A stretch of DNA of 43,583 nt. Source: Defluviitaleaceae bacterium. Lineage in GTDB: Bacteria > Bacillota > Clostridia > Lachnospirales > UBA5962. Both the position numbers and the translations under genes were made by a program. Within the stretch, counting starts at the first letter, position 1; every line of letters starts with the position of its first letter. Below, piece after piece: positions 33,349 through 41,887 of the stretch. Below the pieces are notes generated by a model. The model did not search any database. It had not been told where the DNA came from and was given only the letters and a program-made list of their open reading frames with translations. The stretch lies in assembly GCA_009778165.1 (NCBI GenBank), contig WRKF01000185.1, forward strand, positions 1 to 43,583, in the 5' to 3' direction.

Positions 33349-34623
33349 CTAAGCTCGCAAGTTTACAGTTGTGCCTTCGAGCTGTATTTCTTGCTCAGGT
33401 TCTTCATCTTCATCAATTATATTTTGTATAATTGTGCTAATCCGTCGGCGAGATTTTTCTTGCTCACGCAAGTAGGCATCCATCTGACTTTGGTTTTCCT
33501 GCCTTACAGATACAGAAAGCTCACTAACTTGTAACCCTTGCCTTTCCAACTCTTCTTGCAATTGCCCTAGGTTGGATTCTATCACTTCTTTTACCCGCTG
33601 GTTTTGTGCCATAAACTGGGCTACAACAATACCGTTTTGGGTTGCTATACGCAGGCTCACCTCTCCCAAACTTTCCGGAGAAAGAACCAAACGCATTTCA
33701 GCTGCTGCTCCAACTTGCACCAGTTTTATTAACTGCCCCTGTATCTGCTCCAAAATTTGCGGTGCAGTGGGCTGTGGATTAGGCGCGGTAGGGGTTGGGG
33801 TTGGTTTGGGTACAGGAGCTTGCTCTTGTTCCACAACAACGTTGTTAAAAAGCTGCTGTGTCGGCTGCTCCGTCTGCTGCTGTTGCAGGAGTTGTTGCGG
33901 GGTTTGCTCTGTTGTTGTCAATTGCTTTTGCTCTACAGATATTTCCGGTTGAGTAGCTACTTGTGTGCTTTCCGGGTTAGACTGTGCTAACAGAGATGTT
34001 GCTTGCTCTTGCACTGCAACCTCTGCCACTGGAGCATATGTTTTTACAGCTATTTCCTGTGCGGCTTTTTCAACGGCCTCTGTAAGCTCCGCAAAAACTT
34101 TTGCAATTTCTTCTACTTGCAACAATTCCACAGGAGTTTCTGCTTGGTAAGCAACTTGTACAACTTTGTGTTGGTACGTTGGTTGAGCCAGTTCTTTCGG
34201 TTGTATATTTTCTTTTTCGAGAATCTCTACAACTTTTTGCGGCTCAACTTCAAGCACTTGCGCTACAGCTTCTATAACAGGGCGGTAATATAGGTATGGT
34301 TGCTCTGTTTCTTGCTCATGTGTGTAGTAATCTTGCGGCGGCAAAATCTCTTCTAAGTCAAGCTCTTGTTGCGGGTTATAATAGGAGTAGTCGTACTTAT
34401 ACTCTTCATATGGATAGTGTCCTTCCTGCGTGTCAGGGCTGTCAGTCCAATAGTTTTTGCCTTGCTGCTCCTGCTCCGGTGCTCCGTAACCTTCGCTCTC
34501 TGCACGAGCCTGTTGTTGCTGTCCTTCTTGCTCAAGAGAGGAAATCACTTCACCAAAACCGTTGTTTCTTGGCCCTGATTGCGGTGCTTGTGTTTCCGAA
34601 AAAAATGCGTGTTCTACCTTCAT
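33349..34623 (-). CDS. fliK: flagellar hook-length control protein FliK
   Basis: 424 aa. A long low-complexity N-terminal part (Gln/Glu/Tyr/Thr/Pro rich, about 1-305) acts as the ruler. The C-terminal Flg_hook domain (about 308-390, with MRLVLSPESLGEVSLRIATQ and RQGLQVSELSVSV) contacts FlhB to switch export specificity. The frame is open to 34632, but the ATG at 34621-34623 with a near-perfect AAAGGAGGTGAT is the start. It follows a 430-nt spacer. Confidence 0.92.
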   Translation of the reverse strand: MKVEHAFFSETQAPQSGPRNNGFGEVISSLEQEGQQQQARAESEGYGAPEQEQQGKNYWTDSPDTQEGHYPYEEYKYDYSYYNPQQELDLEEILPPQDYYTHEQETEQPYLYYRPVIEAVAQVLEVEPQKVVEILEKENIQPKELAQPTYQHKVVQVAYQAETPVELLQVEEIAKVFAELTEAVEKAAQEIAVKTYAPVAEVAVQEQATSLLAQSNPESTQVATQPEISVEQKQLTTTEQTPQQLLQQQQTEQPTQQLFNNVVVEQEQAPVPKPTPTPTAPNPQPTAPQILEQIQGQLIKLVQVGAAAEMRLVLSPESLGEVSLRIATQNGIVVAQFMAQNQRVKEVIESNLGQLQEELERQGLQVSELSVSVRQENQSQMDAYLREQEKSRRRISTIIQNIIDEDEEPEQEIQLEGTTVNLRA

Positions 34624-34671
34624 TGTTATCACCTCCTTTCAAAAAAATTTTAAAACCATGAGTATATATAG

Positions 34672-34759
34672 TCGATTAACCTAATTTCTATCAAAAATCA
34701 AAATTCCAAAATCCCAAAAAACTTTGCGATTTTCAGATTTTTAAGGTCAAGTTAATCGA
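34672..34759. repeat. inverted repeat in the ylxF-fliK spacer
   Basis: TCGATTAAC (34672-34680) pairs with GTTAATCGA (34751-34759), with a partial extension, around an A-rich loop of about 70 nt. It lies about 50 nt upstream of fliK on the transcribed strand. Confidence 0.45.
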
Positions 34760-34879
34760 ATGGTTTCCTGTCGGACATCTTTCTCTTGTTTAGTTACCAA
34801 GCATAATGTATAATGGGATTATCTTTCAAATCCCTATATCTGTTTAACTCAAAAATAGGACATTTTTCTATATAAAACA

Positions 34880-34922
34880 TCACATAGAGTGTTTCATAGT
34901 TCGCATTAGAAAAGCATTTTTA
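34880..34922. repeat. intergenic element shared with 9926-9972 (copy B)
   Basis: TCACATAGAGTGTTTCATAG followed by TTCGCATTAGAA and AAGC/TTTTTAA aligns with 9926-9972 at nearly every position, with two 1-nt gaps. It contains the same 12-nt phase (CATAGAGTGTTT, CATAGTTCGCAT). Confidence 0.6.
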
Positions 34923-34937
34923 AAGGCAACTTTCAAC

Positions 34938-35007
34938 CATTTCAAGCCATTTCCGACGGTTTCTAGCGATTTCTAACGATTTTTTAAAGCCCAAAAAACG
35001 TCGGAAA
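34938..35007. repeat. 10-nt degenerate tandem repeat within a 9-bp stem-loop
   Basis: Steps CATTTCAAGC, CATTTCCGAC, GGTTTCTAGC, GATTTCTAAC, GATTTTTTAA run from 34938 to 34987. TTTCCGACG (34950-34958) is the exact complement of CGTCGGAAA (34999-35007). It lies 46-116 nt after the ylxF stop on the transcribed strand. Confidence 0.5.
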
Positions 35008-35053
35008 AAGTTGTAGAAATTTTCATTCACAGCACATGCTGTCCCACGTTTTT

Positions 35054-35836
35054 TTACCACTCTATATCCAAAGCTAACATGGTAAGCACAAGTGTTCTGT
35101 TTTCTACATCCATTGCGTTTACCAATGTAGCCCGAGAGTCAACGGGAAGGGCTTCCAGTATAGATATTACTAACGGCAACTGCCCGCTTATCATAGCTTC
35201 CAACACCTCTGCCGCATTTCTTGTGCTAAGCCCCAAAAACAGGGCGACATATTCTTCTAACGCTGCCTGAGCCGCTAGTGTGCCAACAACCTCTCCGTAT
35301 ATCTCAGCCGCCAGGGCAGGGTTTACTGCTTCAAAAAACTGGGTAAACTCCACCGGGGCTTCCCCAATTATCATTCTGTAAAATTCTTCCTGATTCTGCT
35401 GAAATGTTTCATGCTCTGTTTCAAATATGCTCAAATCCGCAGCCATGCTGTTGATGTCGGAGGCCTGCGACGTTACGATAGAATTTAGCTGTGCGTTATC
35501 TGTCGCCAATGCGTCTATCGTTGCTTGAAGTGCCAATATTTGGGTTTCCAGCTCCGGCACCGTTGGCGGGGGTATAACTTGCCCCATTTCGTCTAAAGCC
35601 GGGAGCAAATCGCCCACCCATGGGATTGGTTCTATAAAAGGACGCAAATGTGCATCTCTTATGTTAAAAACATTAAACCCCAAAATAGCTGTACCCGAAC
35701 CTAAAACTATGACAAGAACGGTAAATATTATTATACCCTTTATTATTTTTTTCCCCTTAGATGGTGGCTTAATATCTTTGAATTCGTTGGCTGTGCCAAG
35801 GTTTTTGGCGTTTTTTGCCGGTGCTGCTCCTACCAT
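35054..35836 (-). CDS. ylxF: YlxF/MotE-like flagellar chaperone protein
   Basis: 260 aa at the usual ylxF position between fliJ and fliK. A basic cytoplasmic N-terminus and one membrane segment (about 33-54) precede a coiled-coil region (about 95-155, LETQILALQATIDALATDNA...) and a helical C-terminal domain resembling the intracellular MgtE_N fold (about 165-255). MotE-type proteins act as stator chaperones in related bacteria; that function is inferred here from layout and position. AGGAGGTGA precedes the ATG. Confidence 0.78.
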   Translation of the reverse strand: MVGAAPAKNAKNLGTANEFKDIKPPSKGKKIIKGIIIFTVLVIVLGSGTAILGFNVFNIRDAHLRPFIEPIPWVGDLLPALDEMGQVIPPPTVPELETQILALQATIDALATDNAQLNSIVTSQASDINSMAADLSIFETEHETFQQNQEEFYRMIIGEAPVEFTQFFEAVNPALAAEIYGEVVGTLAAQAALEEYVALFLGLSTRNAAEVLEAMISGQLPLVISILEALPVDSRATLVNAMDVENRTLVLTMLALDIEW

Positions 35837-35849
35837 ATTTCACCTCCTG

Positions 35850-36296
35850 CTATGCCGGTTTCGGCTTAAATCTATAACTTACTACCTCGTCTACTTGTTT
35901 TTGTTCATTCCTTTTTTCTTCTTCCATAAATTCTTCATATTTATTCTCTTTTAGCTTTTCCATCATCTTTTTCTCTTTTGTTGCTTCGACCAACTCCAAG
36001 CGTTTTTTTTCCGCAAATTCTTCCGCTTTTGTTATTACTTTTTTTTGCCTCTCTATCTTTTTTTTCACCGCTTCTATATAGTTTGTGTAAATCTTAAAAT
36101 CTAAGGGTGCTATCCTTACCCCCATCTCCCCTTTCAGTGTAGATATTGTCTGCTCTTTGTCGTTGTAGTACCCTGCAAGTATTCCTCGTTGGGTCGCTAG
36201 ATTATGCAATGCTTTTGCGTATTCCTGCTCTTTTTGTTCAGCTATTCTTGTTTTAAAGTTAAGGATGCTCTCCATTTGAAAAATAAATTTCGCCAT
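35850..36296 (-). CDS. fliJ: flagellar export chaperone FliJ
   Basis: 148 aa, almost entirely coiled coil and rich in Lys/Glu, starting MAKFIFQMESILNFKTRIAE, the usual FliJ opening. FliJ links the FliI ATPase ring to FlhA. GGGAG is 5 nt before the ATG, 12 nt after fliI. Confidence 0.9.
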   Translation of the reverse strand: MAKFIFQMESILNFKTRIAEQKEQEYAKALHNLATQRGILAGYYNDKEQTISTLKGEMGVRIAPLDFKIYTNYIEAVKKKIERQKKVITKAEEFAEKKRLELVEATKEKKMMEKLKENKYEEFMEEEKRNEQKQVDEVVSYRFKPKPA

Positions 36297-36308
36297 CTAA
36301 GCTCCCTT

Positions 36309-37613
36309 CTATTCAGCAATCGCCGCCATTATATCTAGCGTAGTTTCAAACTGTATTTTTTCTTCCACTTCTTGTGTTAAAAAGTCCTTTATTGGCCCGT
36401 TTTTCGCTATAGCCATATCTATATTTGGGTTACTACCCTTTACATAAGCGCCTATATTTATTAGATCTTCGCTTTCGTTGTACAGAGCCATTGCTCGTTT
36501 TATCTCATTTGCCTGTAACCGATGTTCCTTTGATACAATATCGGGCATTACACGAGAAACGCTAGCCAGTACATCTATAGCAGGATAGTGATTTTTGTTT
36601 GCTATTTTTCGGTTTAGTACAATATGCCCGTCCAGTATGCCCCGGGCGGTGTCTGTTACAGGTTCGGTAATGTCGTCGCCATCCACAAGAACGGTGTACA
36701 GACCGGTTATCGAGCCGTAACTGTCGTTTCCTGCTCGCTCCAACAGGCGAGGCATTACAGCAAAAACAGATGGGGTGTAACCACGAGAAACGGGAGGTTC
36801 GCCTGTAGCAAGCCCTATCTCTCGTTGAGCCATAGCATAACGAGTCAGGGAATCCATGAGCAGGAGTACATCTTTGCCTTCTGCACGAAAATACTCTGCT
36901 ATGGATGTTGCTACATCTGCCGCCTTTAGCCTTACAAGAGCCGGTTTGTCGCTAGTGGATACCACAAGGATACTGCGTTTTAGCCCCTCTTCGCCTAAAT
37001 CCTTTTCTATAAACTCCCGCACCTCTCTCCCACGCTCGCCAATAAGGGCAATTACGTTTACATCGGCGTTTGTGTTTCTGGCAATCATGCCCATTAGTGT
37101 GCTTTTACCCACACCACTACCGGCAAAAATGCCAACACGCTGACCTTTGCCGATTGTTAAAAGCCCATCCAACGCTTTTACCCCAAGAGCCAACGGGGTG
37201 CTGATGCGGTTGCGGTGTAGCGGGTTGGGAGGCGAGTTAACTATAGGGAAATCCTTGCCGTTTGTTACTTCCGGCTTGCCATCTATCGGTTTACCGATGC
37301 CGTCCAAAACGCGCCCAAGAAGATCGTGGCTAACATTTACAGTTATGGGGTTTTCTTGTGCTTCCACAACGGCACCGGGCCTAACTCCGCTAACATCTCC
37401 CAAGGGCATTAACAATATATTACTACCCTTAAAACCAACAACTTCTGCAAGCACATCACTTTCGCCGGATCTTATGTGGCACGTGCTGCCCAAGCTAATA
37501 TCCGGCCCGATGGATTCTATGGTCAGACCAACAACCTGGCTTACCTTGCCCAGTTTTCGCACATGGTTTTTGTTTATGGTTTCTTTGTATTTAAGAAAAT
37601 CTGTTGGTTGCAT
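36309..37613 (-). CDS. fliI: flagellum-specific export ATPase FliI
   Basis: 434 aa ATPase related to F1-beta. Walker A is AGSGVGKST (164-172), the catalytic Glu block is IGERGREV (Glu193), and Walker B is DVLLLMDSLTRYA (Asp254). The GEPPVSRGYTPSVF segment is also conserved. It powers and primes type III export. Its SD (AGGTGA) contains the fliH stop codon. Confidence 0.97.
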   Translation of the reverse strand: MQPTDFLKYKETINKNHVRKLGKVSQVVGLTIESIGPDISLGSTCHIRSGESDVLAEVVGFKGSNILLMPLGDVSGVRPGAVVEAQENPITVNVSHDLLGRVLDGIGKPIDGKPEVTNGKDFPIVNSPPNPLHRNRISTPLALGVKALDGLLTIGKGQRVGIFAGSGVGKSTLMGMIARNTNADVNVIALIGERGREVREFIEKDLGEEGLKRSILVVSTSDKPALVRLKAADVATSIAEYFRAEGKDVLLLMDSLTRYAMAQREIGLATGEPPVSRGYTPSVFAVMPRLLERAGNDSYGSITGLYTVLVDGDDITEPVTDTARGILDGHIVLNRKIANKNHYPAIDVLASVSRVMPDIVSKEHRLQANEIKRAMALYNESEDLINIGAYVKGSNPNIDMAIAKNGPIKDFLTQEVEEKIQFETTLDIMAAIAE

Positions 37614-37616
37614 AAG

Positions 37617-38393
37617 TCACCTATTTTTCAAAACATAGTGCAAATTTTTTCTAAGGCTTTTGTATTGTGTGTCCAACCCGCAATCTATGCTACCCAGCGG
37701 TGTTTTTATGATACAATCCAACTTTTTCAGTGTCGGATCTTCTACAAACTGGACATCTGTCATGCTTTGGGTTGAAGAAAGTATCATGGCTTTGTCTATA
37801 CTCGGGTAGTCCTCCGGGGATGTATGAACGGCAACATCTTGTATAGCGGAGGTTTTGCCAAGACCATTTTTTATAAGTATAGATATTGCTTCGGGGTTGA
37901 TGTCTTTTTCCACTTCTATCAGACTATCAAGTATAGAGATAACAAGTTCTATCATCTCCGGCTCTATCTCTTGTATCAACTCTTCTCTAAATATATGAGC
38001 TTGAGCTTTTATTTCCTCGGCTTGGGCTACTATTTGATCGGCTTCGTCTTTTGCAGAGTTTATCCCTGTTTCGTAACCATCGTTTTGAGCCTTTTCTTTT
38101 ATATCTATAGCTTGGTTGTTTGCGTGTGCTATTGCATCTTGTTTTATTTTTTCTGCCTGGTTTTTGGCTTTTTGTATTATGTCATCGTAATGAGCTTGCG
38201 CTTCTTCCGCTGCCATTTTTTTTATGTGTTCTGCTTCCCTTTTTATAAGTTCCAAATCTATTGCAGGCTCTTCCGGTAACGCATCTTCTTCAGAATCTTC
38301 CGGCAACTCATACAAAAGGGGTTCGGGGATATTCCCTATTGTTATAGCTGTTTCTTCCAAATTGGTGTGCCAAAACTTTACAATCCTAGACAA
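37617..38393 (-). CDS. fliH: flagellar export ATPase regulator FliH (TTG start)
   Basis: 258 aa. Long coiled coil (about 50-150, Ala/Glu/Lys/Gln rich) and a C-terminal FliH/VATPase-E domain ending in DCIIKTPLGSIDCGLDTQYK. It regulates FliI and tethers it to the C-ring. The start is a TTG at 38391-38393, supported by GGAGGAG 9 nt upstream and by an 8-nt overlap with fliG; the next Met would cost about 60 residues. Confidence 0.92.
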   Translation of the reverse strand: MSRIVKFWHTNLEETAITIGNIPEPLLYELPEDSEEDALPEEPAIDLELIKREAEHIKKMAAEEAQAHYDDIIQKAKNQAEKIKQDAIAHANNQAIDIKEKAQNDGYETGINSAKDEADQIVAQAEEIKAQAHIFREELIQEIEPEMIELVISILDSLIEVEKDINPEAISILIKNGLGKTSAIQDVAVHTSPEDYPSIDKAMILSSTQSMTDVQFVEDPTLKKLDCIIKTPLGSIDCGLDTQYKSLRKNLHYVLKNR

Positions 38394-39402
38394 TTATATC
38401 ATCTCCTCCACCACGGGAAACAATAAGTTCGCCGCTCTCTTGCAACCTGCGAATAATGTTAACGATACGCTGCTGGGCTTCTTCCACGTCGGAGCGACGC
38501 ACCGGTCCCATAAACTCCATGTCCTCTCGAATCATGGAAGCAAGACGTTTAGAAACATTGCTAAGTATCAAGTCTTGCAGTTCAGGTGTAGAACCTTTAA
38601 GGGCAACAGCCAACTCCTTGTTGTCAATGTCTTGTCTAAGCACAAGTTGAACATCTCTGTTGCTCATGCCAAGGATATCCTCGAAAACAAACATCTTCTT
38701 GCGGATTTCGTCTGACAATTCCGGGTCTTCGTTTTCCAGTGCTTCCAATATAGATTTTTCAGTGCTGCGATCAACAGAAGATAGTATTTCTACAACACTG
38801 TCTACACCACCAACTACCATTTGACCCTCTACCATCAGGCTGGACAATTTTTTCTCCAATGCCTTTTCCACCTCCTTTATAATATCCGGTGAAGTACGGT
38901 TCATTATCGCAATACGACGAGAAACGTCTGACTGGCGATCCTGTGGCAGGTCGGAAAGAATCTGAGCTGCTTGCGTAGGTTTAAGATAGGACATTATAAG
39001 GGCTATTGTTTGTGGGTGTTCGTGTTGTATAAAGTTTAGTATTTGGCTTGCATCGGCTTTGCGTATGAAATCGAAAGGACGCACCTGGAGAGCATTTGTC
39101 ATTTTAGAGATTATGTCAAATGCTTTTGATTCGCCAAGGGCACTTTCCAAAATTTGTTTTGCATAACCTATACCACCTTCTGTGATATATTCTTGAGCAA
39201 GGCATATTTGGTAAAACTCTTCCAGCACGCCATTTTTTATCTCCGGCATAATAGTCATTGTGTTTGCTATTTCCAGGGTTATCGCTTCTATCTCGTCTTC
39301 TTTGAAGTGTTTAAAGACTTCAGAAGACTTTTCGGGTCCTAGTGCAATGAGCAAGATGGCTGCCTTTTCCTTGCCCGTAAGCTCTTCTACAGTTGTTTTC
39401 AT
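38386..39402 (-). CDS. fliG: flagellar motor switch protein FliG
   Basis: 338 aa. EHPQT is at 128-132 in the middle domain, and the C-terminal charged torque helix (SDVEEAQQRIVNIIRRLQES) and MFVFEDILGMSNRDVQLVLR are complete. FliG binds the FliF C-terminus and receives force from MotA. The start is 3 nt after fliF with GGGAG overlapping the fliF end. Confidence 0.97.
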   Translation of the reverse strand: MKTTVEELTGKEKAAILLIALGPEKSSEVFKHFKEDEIEAITLEIANTMTIMPEIKNGVLEEFYQICLAQEYITEGGIGYAKQILESALGESKAFDIISKMTNALQVRPFDFIRKADASQILNFIQHEHPQTIALIMSYLKPTQAAQILSDLPQDRQSDVSRRIAIMNRTSPDIIKEVEKALEKKLSSLMVEGQMVVGGVDSVVEILSSVDRSTEKSILEALENEDPELSDEIRKKMFVFEDILGMSNRDVQLVLRQDIDNKELAVALKGSTPELQDLILSNVSKRLASMIREDMEFMGPVRRSDVEEAQQRIVNIIRRLQESGELIVSRGGGDDIIV

Positions 39403-39405
39403 ATG

Positions 39406-41088
39406 CTACTCCCATCCCTCGTTCATCCAACTCCTAAGCAACTGTGCCACAGCTTCGGGTTTTTCGTTTACAAATTTGTCTATTTGTTGTTTTACCTCGC
39501 TGTCTATTGCATAGGCTATTTCTTGAAGTGACTGGGCTTCTTCTTCTGTCTGTGCTTCTTCTATACGAGTGCTAACCAACAGGTCTTCTACAGATAGCTC
39601 CGGTTCCACTTCCACTACCTCCTCTTGTTTAGTTCCTCGCACCAAACCATAGAACAACATGGCTACAAGAGCGGCAAGAACACCACCGAGTATTATCGTG
39701 TACCAGTTTATAGGCACTTGAGGTGCTTCTATAAATATAAAGTGACCAACACCCATAACACTGATATTTTCTTCCGGTATGCCTGTAGAGTTAGCTACGG
39801 TTGTTATCCAACCTGGTGCTATGTCCAACTCAACAGGTTCCTGATTCGTTTGCACAAAAGCAGTCCAAGTCATACCTTCAAACCATACTGCACCTTCCGG
39901 CAAAAGTGCCTCTACATCGCCGTTTTCAAAAATATATTGGTGTACGAGTACGTTTCGAGTAACGATTACGGAAATATTGCTCGTTTCCGGAATTACAGCA
40001 CCGGGCGGGGTTATAGATACGGTGTTGGTTAGGTTATATGTCATCTCTCGACTAACCGCATCTCTTGTCGCCATTGTGTCGCCTTGCAGATTAGCCATCA
40101 TAAGAGCGGATATGCCGCCAACATTTGCAGCAGCTCCGGGTTCTTCGCCAAGATCTATCGCGGCTCCCTCTGCAAGCTCATTGAGTATTTCTTCTCTCGT
40201 TATAAGCCCACTACCGGGAACGGCTCCATCCGGTGTTGCCACGGTACGTTCAGTAACCGTTTCTTCGGAAAGGTTCACATCTATATTTCCGAAAACGCGT
40301 ACATCGTCCCAAGCGAGATTGAACAGCTGGCTAACTCCGTGGAATATTTGAACCATACGAGCAGTGCGCAAATCTTCATCTATGTTGGAGCCACCAAAGC
40401 GATCGTCGCCAACAGCACCACCATTAAAAATGCTGGTCAAAAACTGGTCTGTTATAACTACATTTTCTATCGTTAACCCCTCTACAGAGGCGGCAATCAA
40501 ATTGGCAAGCATCTCCGCTTGTTGGTTACTAAACTGCAAAGATGTCTGTAAAGCAACAGAAGCAGATGCCTCTCCTATGTTAAGGAAGCGATCCCTGGGA
40601 TCTGCGTGAACTATTGTTACACTAGCATCTTCTATGCCCTCTATAGCCATAAGGGCAAGCACCAACTCGCTTTCTTCGGCACGTCTAAACATCTCTCGCC
40701 TGGCATCTTCGCTGGTTGCCATGCCAATTTCGTTTAGAGCATCTTGCAACAAAAACAAATCGGCTTGCACAAAGGGGCTGGCATGTGTATGAACATGGTT
40801 AATCGCAAGATAATGGTCTTGCTCCCGCACTTCTATACCGCGGGCGTTGTTAAAGAGCCTATACGGTATGCCTTCTTCTGCCAAAAGCATACGAATCTCG
40901 TTTGTTGTGGCTTGTTCCCTATTGTTCACCAATATAACCCAGCTGGTTCTAAACGTTAAAAATATGGTAATCGCAAGAGCAAGAAAAAGCCCCGCACTGC
41001 CCATAATGATACGCCTACGTTGTAAGGGGTCCAGTGCACGCCATTTTACAAGTGTGTCATTAAAAAAGTTTTTTAGTCTATCTCTCAT
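39406..41088 (-). CDS. fliF: flagellar MS-ring protein FliF
   Basis: 560 aa. A cytoplasmic N-terminus, membrane segment 1 (about 28-47), the ring-building periplasmic-type domain (about 50-440), membrane segment 2 (about 453-473) and the FliG-binding tail (NEKPEAVAQLLRSWMNE) are all present. It forms the MS ring that nucleates the basal body. The ATG overlaps the stop of the truncated copy fliF' (ATGA) and has GGGGGTG upstream. The first 97 codons are duplicated in fliF'. Confidence 0.96.
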   Translation of the reverse strand: MRDRLKNFFNDTLVKWRALDPLQRRRIIMGSAGLFLALAITIFLTFRTSWVILVNNREQATTNEIRMLLAEEGIPYRLFNNARGIEVREQDHYLAINHVHTHASPFVQADLFLLQDALNEIGMATSEDARREMFRRAEESELVLALMAIEGIEDASVTIVHADPRDRFLNIGEASASVALQTSLQFSNQQAEMLANLIAASVEGLTIENVVITDQFLTSIFNGGAVGDDRFGGSNIDEDLRTARMVQIFHGVSQLFNLAWDDVRVFGNIDVNLSEETVTERTVATPDGAVPGSGLITREEILNELAEGAAIDLGEEPGAAANVGGISALMMANLQGDTMATRDAVSREMTYNLTNTVSITPPGAVIPETSNISVIVTRNVLVHQYIFENGDVEALLPEGAVWFEGMTWTAFVQTNQEPVELDIAPGWITTVANSTGIPEENISVMGVGHFIFIEAPQVPINWYTIILGGVLAALVAMLFYGLVRGTKQEEVVEVEPELSVEDLLVSTRIEEAQTEEEAQSLQEIAYAIDSEVKQQIDKFVNEKPEAVAQLLRSWMNEGWE

Positions 41089-41506
41089 TTTTCGCTACAC
41101 CCCCAACCTATACTTGCATATTCATTGCGGTATGCGTCCAAGAGGCGGTTAATTGCAAGGTAGTGGTCTTGCTCCCGCACTTCTATACCGCGGACGTTGT
41201 TCATGAATCTGTACGGTATGCCTTCTTCTGCCAAAAGCATACGAATCTCGTTTGTTGTGGCTTGTTCCCTATTGTTCACCAATATAACCCAGTTGGTTCT
41301 AAAGGTTAAAAATATGGTGATCGCAAGAGTAAGAAAAAGCCCCGCACTGCCCATAACGATACGCCTGCGTTGTAAGGAGTCCAGTTCACGCCATTTTACA
41401 AGTGTGTCATTAAAAAAGTTTTTTAGTCTATCTCTCATTTTTTGCTACACCCCCAAACCTATACTTGCATATTCATTATTTGGCGGTACGCATCCAAGAC
41501 GCGGCT
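40801..41506. repeat. 350-bp tandem duplication spanning the fliE end and fliF start
   Basis: Bases from 40801 to about 41150 match 41151 to about 41506 with a period of 350 (356 at the far end because of two small indels). The unit holds the last codons of fliE, the fliE-fliF spacer and the first 97 codons of fliF. Identity is roughly 90%, so the event is not very recent. Confidence 0.9.
41085..41438 (-). CDS. FliF' : truncated FliF N-terminus from tandem duplication
   Basis: 117 aa. Residues 1-97 equal FliF 1-97 at 89 of 97 positions: cytoplasmic start, membrane segment 1 and the first part of the ring domain up to REQDHYLAIN. The last 20 residues come from a duplicated fliE tail (RLLDAYR, cf. 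RVLDAYRQ in FliE), where a 5-nt deletion relative to fliE shifts the frame past the fliE stop. The new stop TGA overlaps the ATG of full fliF. The frame, the SD (GGGGGTG) and coupling are intact, and differences are mostly conservative, so it may be translated as a one-pass membrane peptide. It could also be a tolerated remnant that keeps fliF translation coupled. Confidence 0.8.
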   Translation of the reverse strand: MRDRLKNFFNDTLVKWRELDSLQRRRIVMGSAGLFLTLAITIFLTFRTNWVILVNNREQATTNEIRMLLAEEGIPYRFMNNVRGIEVREQDHYLAINRLLDAYRNEYASIGWGCSEK

Positions 41507-41755
41507 AGTTAACTGCGTTGTAAATGTAACAGCTATTTGGGCACGCTGTTCCGCAAGAGACACTGCCAAAATATCATCTGTGCGTCCTGCTATAAAATCC
41601 ATTTGTAATGAAGCAAGATCGTGCTCGGCTCTGCTTGTTTCGTCTAACAGCCTCACGGCTGCGTCTAAAATGTGCCCAAACTGGCTCGGTTGTGCACGTT
41701 CCATACCAGTCCCAATATTTGGGTTAAACCCTGCACCAATTCTCTCAATATTCAT
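41459..41755 (-). CDS. fliE: flagellar hook-basal body complex protein FliE
   Basis: 98 aa with the FliE C-terminal pattern DILAVSLAEQRAQIAVTFTT followed by RVLDAYRQIMNMQV. FliE joins the MS ring to the rod. GAGGTGA precedes the ATG. Its final codons are part of the 350-bp duplication. Confidence 0.93.
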   Translation of the reverse strand: MNIERIGAGFNPNIGTGMERAQPSQFGHILDAAVRLLDETSRAEHDLASLQMDFIAGRTDDILAVSLAEQRAQIAVTFTTQLTSRVLDAYRQIMNMQV

Positions 41756-41849
41756 AACTTCACCTCATTGTAGCAACCTAACTTTAGCAACTTAACTTTT
41801 TAATGAAAAGCACTATATTTCGTTGTCTTGCTGTTTTATTACTTCAATA

Positions 41850-41879
41850 AATACAAAAAATACAAAAAATACAAATACA
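41850..41879. repeat. 9-nt A-rich tandem repeat between flgC and fliE
   Basis: TACAAAAAA repeats about three times on the plus strand in the 132-nt spacer, just after the flgC stop on the transcribed strand. Confidence 0.5.
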
Positions 41880-41887
41880 TCCCTACT

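Larger units (their letters stand above)
34624..35053. other. 430-nt gene-free spacer between ylxF and fliK
   Basis: No credible gene on either strand. It holds, in transcription order (minus): a short ACAGC/GCTGT hairpin near 35030, a 9-bp stem (34950-34958 with 34999-35007), a 10-nt degenerate repeat array (34938-34987), the shared element at 34880-34922, the inverted repeat 34672-34759 and the fliK SD. No strong promoter was seen. Confidence 0.6.
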
